Part shown: positions 9,399 through 18,303 of the stretch, piece by piece
Layout: each line of letters starts with the position of its first letter
How positions within the stretch are numbered: the stretch's first letter is position 1
Assembly: GCA_023954045.1 (NCBI GenBank)
Contig: JAMLIR010000001.1
Span: 62,001 to 126,000 of the forward strand
Origin: Burkholderiaceae bacterium
GTDB taxonomy: Bacteria; Pseudomonadota; Gammaproteobacteria; Burkholderiales; Burkholderiaceae_E
Reading direction: 5' to 3'
DNA length: 64,000 bases
Program-made: the position numbers and the translations under genes
The notes under the pieces: generated by a model
Databases searched by the model: none
Seen by the model: the letters and a program-made list of their open reading frames with translations, nothing else
What the model was told of the DNA's origin: nothing

Positions 9399-12110
9399 TC
9401 AGGCGTGGTGCGGATTGGTCTTGGCCGGATCGATCCCGTACTTGCGGATCGCCTCGGCGACTTTCTTCGCCGGAATCGCGCCCTCGTCGGCCAGCGACTT
9501 CAGCGCGGCGAGCACGACGAAGTGCCGGTCGACCTCGAAGTGCTCGCGCAGCCGCGCACGGAAGTCCGACCGGCCGAAGCCGTCGGTGCCGAGCACGTGG
9601 TAGGCGCGTCCCTTGGGCAGGAACGGCCGGATCTGCTCGGCGAAGATCTTCATGTAGTCGGTCGACGCGACCAGCGGCCCGTGCGTCTTCTCGAACAGCT
9701 TCGCGACGTAGGGCTGCTTCGGCTTGTCGGCGGGGTGCAGCAGGTTCCAGCGCTCGCAGTCGAGGCCGTCGCGGCGCAGCTCGGTGAAGCTCGTGATGCT
9801 CCAGACGTCGCCGGCCACGCCCCAGTCGTGCTCGAGCAGGTCCGCCGCGGCCATGACCTCGCGCAGGATCGTGCCCGAACCCAGCAGTTGCACGCGGTGC
9901 TCGGCCTTCCTCGGCCCCGCACGCAGCAGGTAGCCCCCCTTGACGATGCCCTCCTCGTCGCCCTTGTGCAGCCCCGGATGAGCGTAGTTCTCGTTCATCA
10001 CGGTCAGGTAGAAGTAGACGTTCTCCTGCTCCTGCACCATGCGCTTCAGGCCGTGGTGGATGATGACCGCCACCTCGTGCGCGAAGGTCGGGTCGTACGA
10101 GACGCAGTTGGGGATGGTCGACGACTGGACGTGGCTGTGCCCGTCCTCGTGCTGCAGGCCCTCGCCGTTGAGCGTCGTGCGCCCCGCGGTGCCGCCCAGC
10201 AGGAAGCCGCGCGCCTGCATGTCGCCCGCCGCCCACGCCAGGTCGCCGAAGCGCTGGAACCCGAACATCGAGTAGTAGATGTAGAACGGGATCATGATGC
10301 GGTCGTTCGTCGAGTACGACGTCGCCGCCGCGAGCCACGAGCAGAAGGCCCCCGCCTCGTTGATGCCTTCCTGAAGGATCTGCCCGGCCGCGTCCTCGCG
10401 GTAGTACATCACCTGGTCCTTGTCGACCGGCGTGTACTTCTGCCCCTCGGGCGCGTAGATGCCGAGCTGCCGGAACATCCCCTCCAGGCCGAAGGTGCGC
10501 GCCTCGTCGGGGACGATCGGCACCACCCGCGGGCCGAGCGTCTTGTCGCGCGTGAGCGCGGTGAGCACGCGCACGAAGGCCTGCGTGGTCGAGATCTCGC
10601 GGCCCTCGGCGGTCGGCTCGAGGACGGCCTTGAATGCGTCCAGCTCCGGCACCGCGAGCGACTCGCTCGAACGTCGCCGCCGCTGCGGCAGCGACCCGCC
10701 CAGCGCGTGGCGCCGCTCCAGCATGTACTTCATCTCCGGCGAGTCCGCCGGCGGCTTGTAGAAGGGGATCTCCTCGAGCCGGTCGTCCGGGATCGGGATG
10801 GCGAAGCGGTCGCGGAACTCGCGGATCGAGCTCGCGTCGAGCTTCTTCAGCTGGTGCGTCGGGTTCTTCGCCTCGCCGGCCCGGCCCAACCCGTAGCCCT
10901 TGACCGTCTTGGCCAGGATCACGGTGGGCTGCCCGCGATGGTGATAGGCCGCGTGGAACGCCGCGTAGACCTTGTGCGGATCGTGCCCGCCGCGATTCAG
11001 CCGCCAGATGTCCTCGTCGGTCATCCGCGACACCATCTCGAGCAGCTTCGGGTGCTTGCCGAAGAAGTACTTGCGCACGAACGCGCCGTCGTTGGCCTTG
11101 TACGCCTGGTACTCGCCGTCGACGGTCTCCTCCATGACCCGCTGCAGGATGCCGTCCTTGTCGCGCGCGAGCAGCGGGTCCCAGTACGAACCCCAGATCA
11201 GCTTGATCACGTTCCAGCCCGAGCCGCGGAAATCGCCCTCGAGCTCCTGGATGATCTTGCCGTTGCCGCGCACCGGGCCGTCCAGGCGCTGCAGGTTGCA
11301 GTTGACGACGAAGATCAGGTTGTCGAGCTTCTCGCGCGAGGCGAGGCTGATCGCGCCCAGCGACTCGGGCTCGTCCATCTCGCCGTCGCCGCAGAACACC
11401 CAGACCTTGCGGTTGCTGGTGTCGGCAATCCCGCGCGCGTGCAGGTACTTGAGGAAGCGCGCCTGGTAGATCGACATCAGCGGCCCGAGGCCCATCGAGA
11501 CCGTCGGGAACTGCCAGAAGTCGGGCATCAGGTTCGGATGCGGGTAGGACGACAGGCCCTTGCCGCCGACCTCCTGGCGGAAGTTGGCCAGTTGCTCCTC
11601 GGTGAGGCGACCTTCGAGGAACGCGCGCCCGTACAGCCCCGGCGCCGAGTGCCCCTGGAAGTAGACGAGGTCGCCGCCGTGCCCCTCGTGCGGCGCGTGC
11701 CAGAAGTGGTTCATCCCCGCGCCGATCATCGTCGCCAGCGACGCGAACGACGCGAGATGCCCGCCGAGGTCACCGCCGTCGGGCGGGTTGTGCTTGTTCG
11801 CGCGCACCACCATCGCCATCGCGTTCCAGCGAATGAACGAACGGATGCGCTCCTCGTACTCGGCGTTGCCCGGCGAGTGCGTTTCGAGGTGCGCGGGGAT
11901 CGTGTTGACGTAGGCGGTGTTGGCCGAGAACGGAATGAAGGCCCCGGACCGGCGCGCTTTCTCGATCATCCGCTCGAGCAGGAAGTGCGCGCGCTCCGGT
12001 CCCTCGCGGTCGATGACCGTCTCGAGGGCGTCGAGCCACTCGCGCGTCTCGACGACGTCCGGGTCGCTCGGGTCGTCGGCGGCGGGCAGCCGGGTCGGAA
12101 GCGCTGACAT
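9399..12110 (-). CDS. aceE: Pyruvate dehydrogenase E1, homodimeric type
   Basis: The 903-residue product is a typical AceE. The TPP motif GDGEMDEPES lies near residue 240, and HAPHEGHGGDLVYFQGHSAPG and DEARTFGLEG are also visible. It decarboxylates pyruvate and acetylates the E2 lipoyl arm. An earlier in-frame start exists at 12170, but the ATG at 12110 is preceded at good spacing by GGAGGAG and matches the family N-terminus (SALPTRL). It is the first gene of the PDH operon and is divergent from a two-component system, across an AT-rich promoter region. Confidence 0.97.
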   Translation of the reverse strand: MSALPTRLPAADDPSDPDVVETREWLDALETVIDREGPERAHFLLERMIEKARRSGAFIPFSANTAYVNTIPAHLETHSPGNAEYEERIRSFIRWNAMAMVVRANKHNPPDGGDLGGHLASFASLATMIGAGMNHFWHAPHEGHGGDLVYFQGHSAPGLYGRAFLEGRLTEEQLANFRQEVGGKGLSSYPHPNLMPDFWQFPTVSMGLGPLMSIYQARFLKYLHARGIADTSNRKVWVFCGDGEMDEPESLGAISLASREKLDNLIFVVNCNLQRLDGPVRGNGKIIQELEGDFRGSGWNVIKLIWGSYWDPLLARDKDGILQRVMEETVDGEYQAYKANDGAFVRKYFFGKHPKLLEMVSRMTDEDIWRLNRGGHDPHKVYAAFHAAYHHRGQPTVILAKTVKGYGLGRAGEAKNPTHQLKKLDASSIREFRDRFAIPIPDDRLEEIPFYKPPADSPEMKYMLERRHALGGSLPQRRRRSSESLAVPELDAFKAVLEPTAEGREISTTQAFVRVLTALTRDKTLGPRVVPIVPDEARTFGLEGMFRQLGIYAPEGQKYTPVDKDQVMYYREDAAGQILQEGINEAGAFCSWLAAATSYSTNDRIMIPFYIYYSMFGFQRFGDLAWAAGDMQARGFLLGGTAGRTTLNGEGLQHEDGHSHVQSSTIPNCVSYDPTFAHEVAVIIHHGLKRMVQEQENVYFYLTVMNENYAHPGLHKGDEEGIVKGGYLLRAGPRKAEHRVQLLGSGTILREVMAAADLLEHDWGVAGDVWSITSFTELRRDGLDCERWNLLHPADKPKQPYVAKLFEKTHGPLVASTDYMKIFAEQIRPFLPKGRAYHVLGTDGFGRSDFRARLREHFEVDRHFVVLAALKSLADEGAIPAKKVAEAIRKYGIDPAKTNPHHA

Positions 12111-12300
12111 GGAATCTCCTCCTTCCGTTGATGGATCGTTTCCGGCCGATTCTAGAAAGCCACCCCTCAAATGACAAGGAAAATTTTTGTATTGAGGAAT
12201 TCTATCCCATATCGTGGTATTTCGTCGACGTCGTAGGGTCGATGCCCATGGCTCCCCGGCGGCCGCGGTGCCTACACTCGGTACACTGCCTCATCGCGCC
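12111..12300. promoter_or_regulatory. Divergent promoter region between aceE and the sensor kinase gene
   Basis: This 190-bp gap contains an unusually AT-rich tract (about 12165-12225, including GGAAAATTTTTGTATTGAGG). It probably carries promoters for both the PDH operon and the two-component genes. I could not assign -10/-35 boxes with confidence. A regulator site is expected here because the neighbouring response regulator is a plausible controller of aceE. Confidence 0.4.
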
Positions 12301-15114
12301 ATGAAAAACCCCAACGACCCTTCGACCCGACGTACCGAGATGCGCGCCATCCGCTGGCTGTCGCTGTCGCACGCGTTCGGGATCGGCCTGTTCGTGCTGC
12401 TGATGGGCGCGTTCTTCTGGTACCTGCGCGCGGTCGAGATCGACCAGCAGAAACAGGCGCTGTATCGCGATGTCGCCAGCGCGCAGACCGCGCTGCGCCG
12501 CGAGTTGCGCGACGACCAGGACGAGATCGGCCTGGTGGCCGAAGAGTGGTCGACGCGGGCGCGCCGCAGCCCGGTCGCGGCCGACAAGGCGATCGAGGAC
12601 TTCCTCGCGCGCCGCAGCTCCGCGGTCTACGTGGCGCTGATCGACGCCGGCGGGCGCATCACGCACTCGGTGCACGCGCGCGGCGTCGTCCCGGTCGCGC
12701 TGCGCGCGCGCGGCGTGACCGTCTCGGACGCGGCGGGCCGCGAGGCCCTCGACGAGATCCGCCGCCGCCAGCGCGCGGTGTTCACCCGGCCGTTTTCCTC
12801 GGCGGCCAGCGACGTCCTGGTGGAGCTGTACGCGCCGGTCTACGACGACACCGGCTTCACCGGCGCCGTCATCGTCGGTTACTCGCTGAACCGCGTGCTC
12901 GGCGGGTCGCTGCTGCAGACGATCCGCGACCGCTACCAATTGTCGATCGTCGACCGCGACGGCAACAGCCTGGTGAGCTCGTCCCTGTTCGAGATCGACC
13001 TCGCGCACCTGAGCTACGAGCTGCCGCTCGACCCGCCGGGCCACGGCGTGCGGCTGCGCGCGTTCGCCTACGACATGCAGCCGCACCTGATCGACCGTTC
13101 CCTGGTGGCGGCGGTGGTGGGCCTGTCGCTGGCGATCCTCGTCACGCTGGTCATGCTCTGGCGCCACGCGCGCCGGCGCCTGTTCGCCGAGTACGAGCGC
13201 GACCGCCTGTTCACGCTGTCGCCCGACCCGCTGTGCGTGTTCGAGACCGACGGCGCGCTGGTGCGAGGCAATCCCGCATTCGAATCGGTGCTGGGCGCAG
13301 GCGAGCGGCGGCGCCGGATCGACCGCTGGGTCCACCCGGACGATCGCGACCAGGTCGCGACGGCGCTTGCCCAGATCGGGCAGCCGGGCGTCTCTTCGGC
13401 GAGCTTCGAGGCGCGCTTTCGCGCACGCGACCCGGCGCAGGCGAGTGCGCCGCACAACGATGCGGCGCGCGAGCAAGCTACGTACGCGGATGCCGATCCG
13501 GGCGGCGACGCGACGACGCCTTGGCGCTGGCTGCACTGGTCGCTTCGCCGCGACGCCGACGCCGAGGCGCCGCGCCCGTTGCTGTACGCGGTCGCCCGCG
13601 ACGTGACCGAACGCCGCAACGCCGAACTCGCGCTCGCCGCCGAGACCGCGTTTCGCCAGGCGATGGAAGACTCGATGCTCACCGGCATGCGCGCGTTCGA
13701 CATGGACGGGCGCATCACCTATGTCAATCGCGCGTTCTGCCAGATGGTCGGCTTCGAGGCGAACGAACTGGTCGGCGCGCTGCCGCCCTACCCTTACTGG
13801 CCGGCCGGCAGCTCGGAGGTCAATCGCGAGAACCTGTCCCGGGTGCTTCGCGGCGACACGCCGACCAGTGGCTTCGAGGTCAAGGTCCGGCGCAAGGACG
13901 GGTCGCTGTTCGACGCGCGGATGTACGTGTCGCCGCTGATCGACCGTCACGGCCGGCAGACCGGCTGGATGACCTCGATGACCGACGTCACCGAGCCAAA
14001 GCGCATCCGCGAGCAGCTCGCCGCCGCACACGAGCGCTTCACGACGGTGCTCGACGAGCTCGACGCCGCGGTGTCGGTCGTCGCGCGCCCGCTCGACGGC
14101 TCCGTCGACCGCGCCGAGCTGCTGTTCGCGAACCGGATGTACCGCAGCCTGTTCGGCGCCGACAGCCGCCGGCACGAGTCGTTGCTCGCCGCGCGCGACG
14201 TCGGCGCCGTCGACGGCCCGAGCGAGCTCTTCGACGCGACCCTCGGCCGCTGGTTCGAGGTGCGCAGCCGCCAGATCCGCTGGGTCGACGGCAGCGGCGT
14301 CGAGATGCTGGTGGCTACCGACGTCACGCGCCGGCACGAGATCGAGGAGCAGCAGCGCGAGCAGGACCGCAAGCTGCAACGCACCTCGCGGCTGGTGACG
14401 ATGGGCGAGATGGCCTCGTCGCTGGCGCACGAGCTGAACCAGCCGCTCACCGCGATCGCCAACTACTGCATGGGGCTGTCCGCGCGCATCCGCGCCCGCG
14501 CCGGAGCCGACCAGCCGATGCAGGCCGACGAGTTGCTCGAGCCGCTCGCCAAGACGACGGCGCAGGCCGCGCGCGCCGGCGAGGTCATCCGCCGCATCCG
14601 CAATTTCGTCAAACGCAGCGAGCCGGAGCGGCGCCGCTGCGAGATCGCCGCGATCGTCGCCGATGCGGTCGGGCTGGCCGAGATCGACGCGCGACGCCTC
14701 GGCATCCAGATCGTCATCGAGTTGCCGCCCGAGCTGCCGCCGCTCTACGTCGACCCGATCCTGATCGAGCAGGTACTGCTGAACCTGCTGAAGAACGGCA
14801 TCGAGGCGATGCGCGACGTGCCGCCCGGGCGCCCGCGCGAGGTGCGGCTCGTGGTCGAACTGGCCGACGACCACGCGGAATTCAGGGTCACCGACCACGG
14901 CAACGGGCTGGCTCGCGATGCCCAGCAACGCCTGTTCGAACCGTTCTTCACGACGAAGGCCGAGGGGATGGGCATCGGGCTGAACATCTGCCGCTCGATC
15001 GTCGAGTCGCACAAGGGCCGACTGTGGGCCGAGACGACCGCGGGCGGCGGCTGCAGCTTCCGATTCACCTTGCCGGTGGTGGCCGAAGCGGCCGCCGTCG
15101 TCGATCCCGCCTGA
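12301..15114 (+). CDS. Multi-PAS sensor histidine kinase, divergent from the PDH operon
   Basis: The membrane kinase is about 937 residues long. The first transmembrane helix is near residues 20-40, followed by a periplasmic sensor region. A second helix (VVGLSLAILVTLVMLW) ends near residue 285. Three PAS-like segments follow (one around FETDGALVRGNP, one around DMDGRITYVNRAFC). The dimerisation/phosphoacceptor motif SLAHELNQPLT has its histidine at about 710, and a HATPase domain carries NLLKNG and the glycine loops. It pairs with the response regulator 27 bp downstream. Kinase/LuxR-type pairs beside aceE are common in Burkholderiales, so sensing pyruvate or a related cue is plausible but unproven. 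The start at 12301 is preferred over in-frame codons at 12214 and 12340. Confidence 0.88.
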   Translation: MKNPNDPSTRRTEMRAIRWLSLSHAFGIGLFVLLMGAFFWYLRAVEIDQQKQALYRDVASAQTALRRELRDDQDEIGLVAEEWSTRARRSPVAADKAIEDFLARRSSAVYVALIDAGGRITHSVHARGVVPVALRARGVTVSDAAGREALDEIRRRQRAVFTRPFSSAASDVLVELYAPVYDDTGFTGAVIVGYSLNRVLGGSLLQTIRDRYQLSIVDRDGNSLVSSSLFEIDLAHLSYELPLDPPGHGVRLRAFAYDMQPHLIDRSLVAAVVGLSLAILVTLVMLWRHARRRLFAEYERDRLFTLSPDPLCVFETDGALVRGNPAFESVLGAGERRRRIDRWVHPDDRDQVATALAQIGQPGVSSASFEARFRARDPAQASAPHNDAAREQATYADADPGGDATTPWRWLHWSLRRDADAEAPRPLLYAVARDVTERRNAELALAAETAFRQAMEDSMLTGMRAFDMDGRITYVNRAFCQMVGFEANELVGALPPYPYWPAGSSEVNRENLSRVLRGDTPTSGFEVKVRRKDGSLFDARMYVSPLIDRHGRQTGWMTSMTDVTEPKRIREQLAAAHERFTTVLDELDAAVSVVARPLDGSVDRAELLFANRMYRSLFGADSRRHESLLAARDVGAVDGPSELFDATLGRWFEVRSRQIRWVDGSGVEMLVATDVTRRHEIEEQQREQDRKLQRTSRLVTMGEMASSLAHELNQPLTAIANYCMGLSARIRARAGADQPMQADELLEPLAKTTAQAARAGEVIRRIRNFVKRSEPERRRCEIAAIVADAVGLAEIDARRLGIQIVIELPPELPPLYVDPILIEQVLLNLLKNGIEAMRDVPPGRPREVRLVVELADDHAEFRVTDHGNGLARDAQQRLFEPFFTTKAEGMGIGLNICRSIVESHKGRLWAETTAGGGCSFRFTLPVVAEAAAVVDPA

Positions 15115-15141
15115 CCGAACACGACACCGACGCAGCGACCC

Positions 15142-15813
15142 ATGAGCACCAGTTCCCCGCCCGATTCCACGATCTCCGACACTCCGCCCGCCGGCACCGC
15201 GGGCCTGGTCTACGTGGTCGACGACGACGAAGCGGTTCGCGACTCGATGCGCTGGCTGCTCGAGGCCAACGGCTTCCAGGTCAGCAGCTTCGCCAGCGCC
15301 GAGGAGTTCCTGGCGCGCCTGCCCGACCCCGAGCCGATCGCATGCCTGCTGCTCGACGTGCGCATGCCCGGCATGTCCGGCCTGGAGCTGCACGAGGAAC
15401 TGGCGCGCCGCGGCTCGGCGCTGCCGCTGATCTTCATCACCGGCCACGGCGACGTGCCGATGGCCGTGTCCCGCATGAAGAAGGGCGCCCACGACTTCCT
15501 CGAGAAGCCGTTCAGCGACGCGCAGCTGCGCCAGCTCGTCACCGAGTGCCTGGCACGCGCCGCGGCCGCCCACCGCGACCAGCGCGACGATCGCGACGCC
15601 AGCGAGCGGATCGAGCGGCTGACGGGTCGCGAGCGCCAGGTGCTCGACCTGATCGTGGCCGGACGGCTGAACAAGCAGATCGCCGACGACCTCGGCATCA
15701 GCATCAAGACCGTCGAGGCGCACCGCGCCAACATCATGGACAAGCTCGGCGCGCGCACGATGGCCGACCTGATGCGCATCGCGCTCAGGGCCGGCGCCTC
15801 GCGCGCGGACTGA
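15142..15813 (+). CDS. FixJ/NarL-type response regulator
   Basis: The 223-residue protein has a receiver domain (about 22-140). The phosphoacceptor is D72 in LLLDVRMPGMSG, the switch segment is FITGHGD and the conserved lysine is in LEKPF. A LuxR-type helix-turn-helix follows (about 155-215; LTGRERQVLDLIVAG, KQIADDLGISIKTVEAHR). It follows the PAS kinase by 27 bp and should be its cognate partner. The most likely target is the divergent aceE promoter, on the basis of position only. Its 3' end overlaps the convergent regulator gene by 29 bp. Confidence 0.93.
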   Translation: MSTSSPPDSTISDTPPAGTAGLVYVVDDDEAVRDSMRWLLEANGFQVSSFASAEEFLARLPDPEPIACLLLDVRMPGMSGLELHEELARRGSALPLIFITGHGDVPMAVSRMKKGAHDFLEKPFSDAQLRQLVTECLARAAAAHRDQRDDRDASERIERLTGRERQVLDLIVAGRLNKQIADDLGISIKTVEAHRANIMDKLGARTMADLMRIALRAGASRAD

Positions 15814-16810
15814 GCGCTCCGTAGCCGGACGTGCGCCGCGCGCGCGCGCGCAGCGCGCGCTGCAGCGCCTGGACCGCGGGCGATCGGGCGAGCGCCTGCG
15901 CGCCGGCGAGGTAGTACCGCTCGGTGCCGACCGGCACGAAGTCGAGCCCGAACTGCGTCGCCGCCGCGCGCAGCCCGAATCCCGCGTCCGCCGCGCCGGC
16001 GGCGACCGCGGCGGCCACCGCGAAGTGGGTGAATTCCTCCTGGTCGTAGCCGCGGATCTGGCGCGGCTGCAGCCCGCGCTCGGCGATCAGCCGGTCGAGC
16101 CATGCGCGCGTGCCGGCGCCACGCTGGCGATTCACGAAGCGCAGCCCGGTGCGTGCGAGATCGGCCACGTCGCGAACGCGCAGCGGATTGCCGCGGGCCA
16201 CGATCAGGCCCTGCTCGCGGCGCATCACCGGCTCGACGAACAGGCGCGCGTCGTGGAACGGCGCGGGGCGCGAGCGCGGCGCCGGCAAGGGCTCGGGCAG
16301 GTGAAAGCCGGCGAGATCGGCCTCGCCGGCCGAAAGCGCGGCGAGCGCGTGCTCGGAGCCGATGAAGCGCACGTTGAGGCCCGGAATCTCGCCGCCGGAC
16401 AGCGCCGCCTGCAGCAGCAGGTCGTGACTCGCGGCGAGCCTCAGCGGCCCCGGCACGCCCGCGCGCAGCGACTCGAGCACCTCGACGATCGACCCGGCCG
16501 GCGCCGCCAGGCGCCGGGCCGCCTCGCGCTCGAAGCGGGCGCCGGCGCGCGCGAGCGCCACGCCTGCCGGCGTCGGCCGGCTGCCGTGCCCCTTCACGCG
16601 CTCGACGAGCGCGACGCCGAGCAGTCGTTCGCCGCGCACGAGCTTGCCCCAGGCACCGCGATAGGACATCCCGAGAGCGGCGGCCGCCGCGCTGACGCGC
16701 GGTGACGCCTCCAGCGCGCCGAGCAGGCGCGCGAGCTCGGACAGGTCGAGCGAATCGTCGCCGACGCGCAGAGCGATCCGGTTCGTTACGTCGAGCATCG
16801 GTGTACGCAT
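15785..16810 (-). CDS. ModE/LysR-like winged-helix regulator with periplasmic-binding-protein-fold effector domain, divergent from tupBCA
   Basis: The 341-residue protein has an N-terminal winged helix of the ModE/LysR type (about 20-90; MSYRGAWGKLVRGERLLG). A C-terminal PBP-like domain follows (about 105-310; GPLRLAASHDLLLQAAL, FVNRQRGAGTRAWLD, GAADAGFGLRAAA) and resembles the molybdate/tungstate-binding-protein-like domain found in many oxyanion regulators. It is divergent from the tungstate transporter with only 55 bp between starts, so it very likely controls tupBCA. The ATG at 16810 has AGGA some 11 bp upstream; an ATG at 16798 is the alternative. It has the DNA-binding half of ModE but no TOBE domain. 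Confidence 0.8.
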   Translation of the reverse strand: MRTPMLDVTNRIALRVGDDSLDLSELARLLGALEASPRVSAAAAALGMSYRGAWGKLVRGERLLGVALVERVKGHGSRPTPAGVALARAGARFEREAARRLAAPAGSIVEVLESLRAGVPGPLRLAASHDLLLQAALSGGEIPGLNVRFIGSEHALAALSAGEADLAGFHLPEPLPAPRSRPAPFHDARLFVEPVMRREQGLIVARGNPLRVRDVADLARTGLRFVNRQRGAGTRAWLDRLIAERGLQPRQIRGYDQEEFTHFAVAAAVAAGAADAGFGLRAAATQFGLDFVPVGTERYYLAGAQALARSPAVQALQRALRARARRTSGYGALSPRARRRP

Positions 16811-16823
16811 ATGCAGTCGATTT

Positions 16824-16839
16824 CCTATTGAATCATAGG
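16824..16839. promoter_or_regulatory. Candidate operator for the tup regulator
   Basis: The inverted repeat CCTAT-TGAATC-ATAGG lies in the 55-bp gap between the regulator and tupB. Its TAT/ATA-rich half sites with a 6-bp spacer recall ModE/TunR-type operators. No other clear dyad is present in this short gap. Confidence 0.5.
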
Positions 16840-16865
16840 TTGCGAACATTCCATATACTGCGCCG

Positions 16866-17567
16866 GTGTTCACCGAATCCCTCGCGCAGGCGATCGACCT
16901 GCTGCAGTCCTTCGAAAGCGACGTCGTCCAGATCGTCGTGCTGTCGCTGCGCGTGAGCCTGAGCGCGGTCGCGCTCGCGACTCTGATCGGGCTGCCGCTG
17001 GGCGCGCTGGTCGCGGTCGCGCGATTTCCCGGGCGCGGTTCGGCCGTCGTGCTGCTCAACAGCTCGATGGGGCTGCCTGCCGTCATCGTCGGCGTCGTCG
17101 TCTACCTGTTGCTGTCGAGAAGCGGCCCGCTCGGGCCGCTGGGCCTGCTGTTCACGCCGTCGGCGATGATCATCGCGCAGACCTGCCTGACGACGCCGCT
17201 GATCGCCGCGCTGACCCGCCAGACGATCGAGGACGCGTGGCGCCAGCACGGCGAGACGCTGCGCTCGCTGCGCGTGCCGATGTTCGCGCGCGTGCGGATC
17301 CTGCTCTGGGATTGCCGCTTCTCGCTGGTCGCCGTCGTGCTCGCCGGGCTCGGGCGCGCGCTCTCCGAGGTCGGCGCGGTGATGATCGTCGGCGGCAACA
17401 TCGACCGCGCGACGCGGGTGATGACGACCGCGATCGCACTCGAGATCAGCAAGGGCGACATGGCGCTGTCGATCGCGCTCGGCATCGTCCTGATGACGCT
17501 GGTGGTCGTGCTCAACATGGTGGCCAGCGGCGTGCGCGCCGTCGCGATGCATCGCTATGGGAACTGA
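16866..17567 (+). CDS. tupB: Tungstate ABC transporter permease
   Basis: The 233-residue membrane protein has five to six predicted helices. The ABC-permease coupling loop (EAW-type region) reads DAWRQHGETLRSLRVP. Downstream are the family-typical GRALSEVGAVMIVGGN and TRVMTTAIALEISKG, as in TupB and related oxyanion permeases. The start is the GTG at 16866, 55 bp from the divergent regulator, with no strong Shine-Dalgarno. It overlaps tupC by 11 bp, so the two are translationally coupled. It forms the channel for tungstate delivered by TupA. Confidence 0.9.
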   Translation: MFTESLAQAIDLLQSFESDVVQIVVLSLRVSLSAVALATLIGLPLGALVAVARFPGRGSAVVLLNSSMGLPAVIVGVVVYLLLSRSGPLGPLGLLFTPSAMIIAQTCLTTPLIAALTRQTIEDAWRQHGETLRSLRVPMFARVRILLWDCRFSLVAVVLAGLGRALSEVGAVMIVGGNIDRATRVMTTAIALEISKGDMALSIALGIVLMTLVVVLNMVASGVRAVAMHRYGN

Positions 17568-18303
17568 GCCGCTGCTGAGCCTGCGCGGGGTCAGCTTCCG
17601 GCCGACCGGCAGGACCGTGCTCGACGAGATCGACTTCGAGTGGAACGAAGGCATCGGCATCTGCGCGCTGATCGGCCCGAACGGCGCCGGAAAGTCCGTG
17701 ATGATGCGGACGATCCACGGCCTGCTCGAGCCCGACGCGGGCGAGGTCCGTTTCGAGGGTCGCCCGCCGCCGGGCAAGGGACTGGCCTTCGACAGGCAGG
17801 CACTGGTGTTCCAGCACCCGTCGCTGTTCCGCGGCTCGGCGCTCGACAACCTGCTGCTCGTCCCCGACCCCGCCGGCCGCGGCCGGCGCGCGCGCCGCGA
17901 GCGCGCGCTGGAGATGCTCGACCGCGTGGGGCTGCGCCCGCTCGCGGCTGCGCCGGCGCTGAAGCTCTCGGGCGGCGAGCGCCAGCGCCTGGCGCTCGCG
18001 CGCGCCTGGCTCACCGCGCCGCGGCTGCTGCTGCTCGACGAGCCCACCGCTAGCCTCGACCCCTCCGCCACCGAGCAGGTCGAGCAGTTGATCCGCGACA
18101 TCCGCGCCGGCGGCTGCCGGGTGCTGCTGATCTCGCACAACCTGGGCCAGACGGCGCGCCTGGCCGACGAAGTCGTCTTCATGCACCGCGGCAGGCTGCT
18201 CGAAAGGCAGCCGACCGCGGCGTTCTTCGACCGCCCTCAGACCCGCGAGGCGCGCCACTTCCTTCAAGGAGCCCTGCCATGGCAACTTTCCGCTGCAGCC
18301 TGA
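17557..18303 (+). CDS. tupC: Tungstate ABC transporter ATPase
   Basis: The 248-residue ABC ATPase has Walker A GPNGAGKS (about residues 45-52), Q-loop FQHPSLF, signature LSGGERQR, Walker B LLLLDEP and the H-loop in LLISHNLGQ. It overlaps tupB by 11 bp and tupA by 25 bp. It has no TOBE domain, which fits the short TupC/WtpC-like class rather than ModC. It powers tungstate uptake. Confidence 0.92.
   Translation: MGTEPLLSLRGVSFRPTGRTVLDEIDFEWNEGIGICALIGPNGAGKSVMMRTIHGLLEPDAGEVRFEGRPPPGKGLAFDRQALVFQHPSLFRGSALDNLLLVPDPAGRGRRARRERALEMLDRVGLRPLAAAPALKLSGGERQRLALARAWLTAPRLLLLDEPTASLDPSATEQVEQLIRDIRAGGCRVLLISHNLGQTARLADEVVFMHRGRLLERQPTAAFFDRPQTREARHFLQGALPWQLSAAA

Noticed and set aside
12202..15723. 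1173-codon open frame on the minus strand opposite the kinase and response regulator
   Set aside because: It is a shadow of two clear signalling genes; composition only, with no domains or ribosome site.
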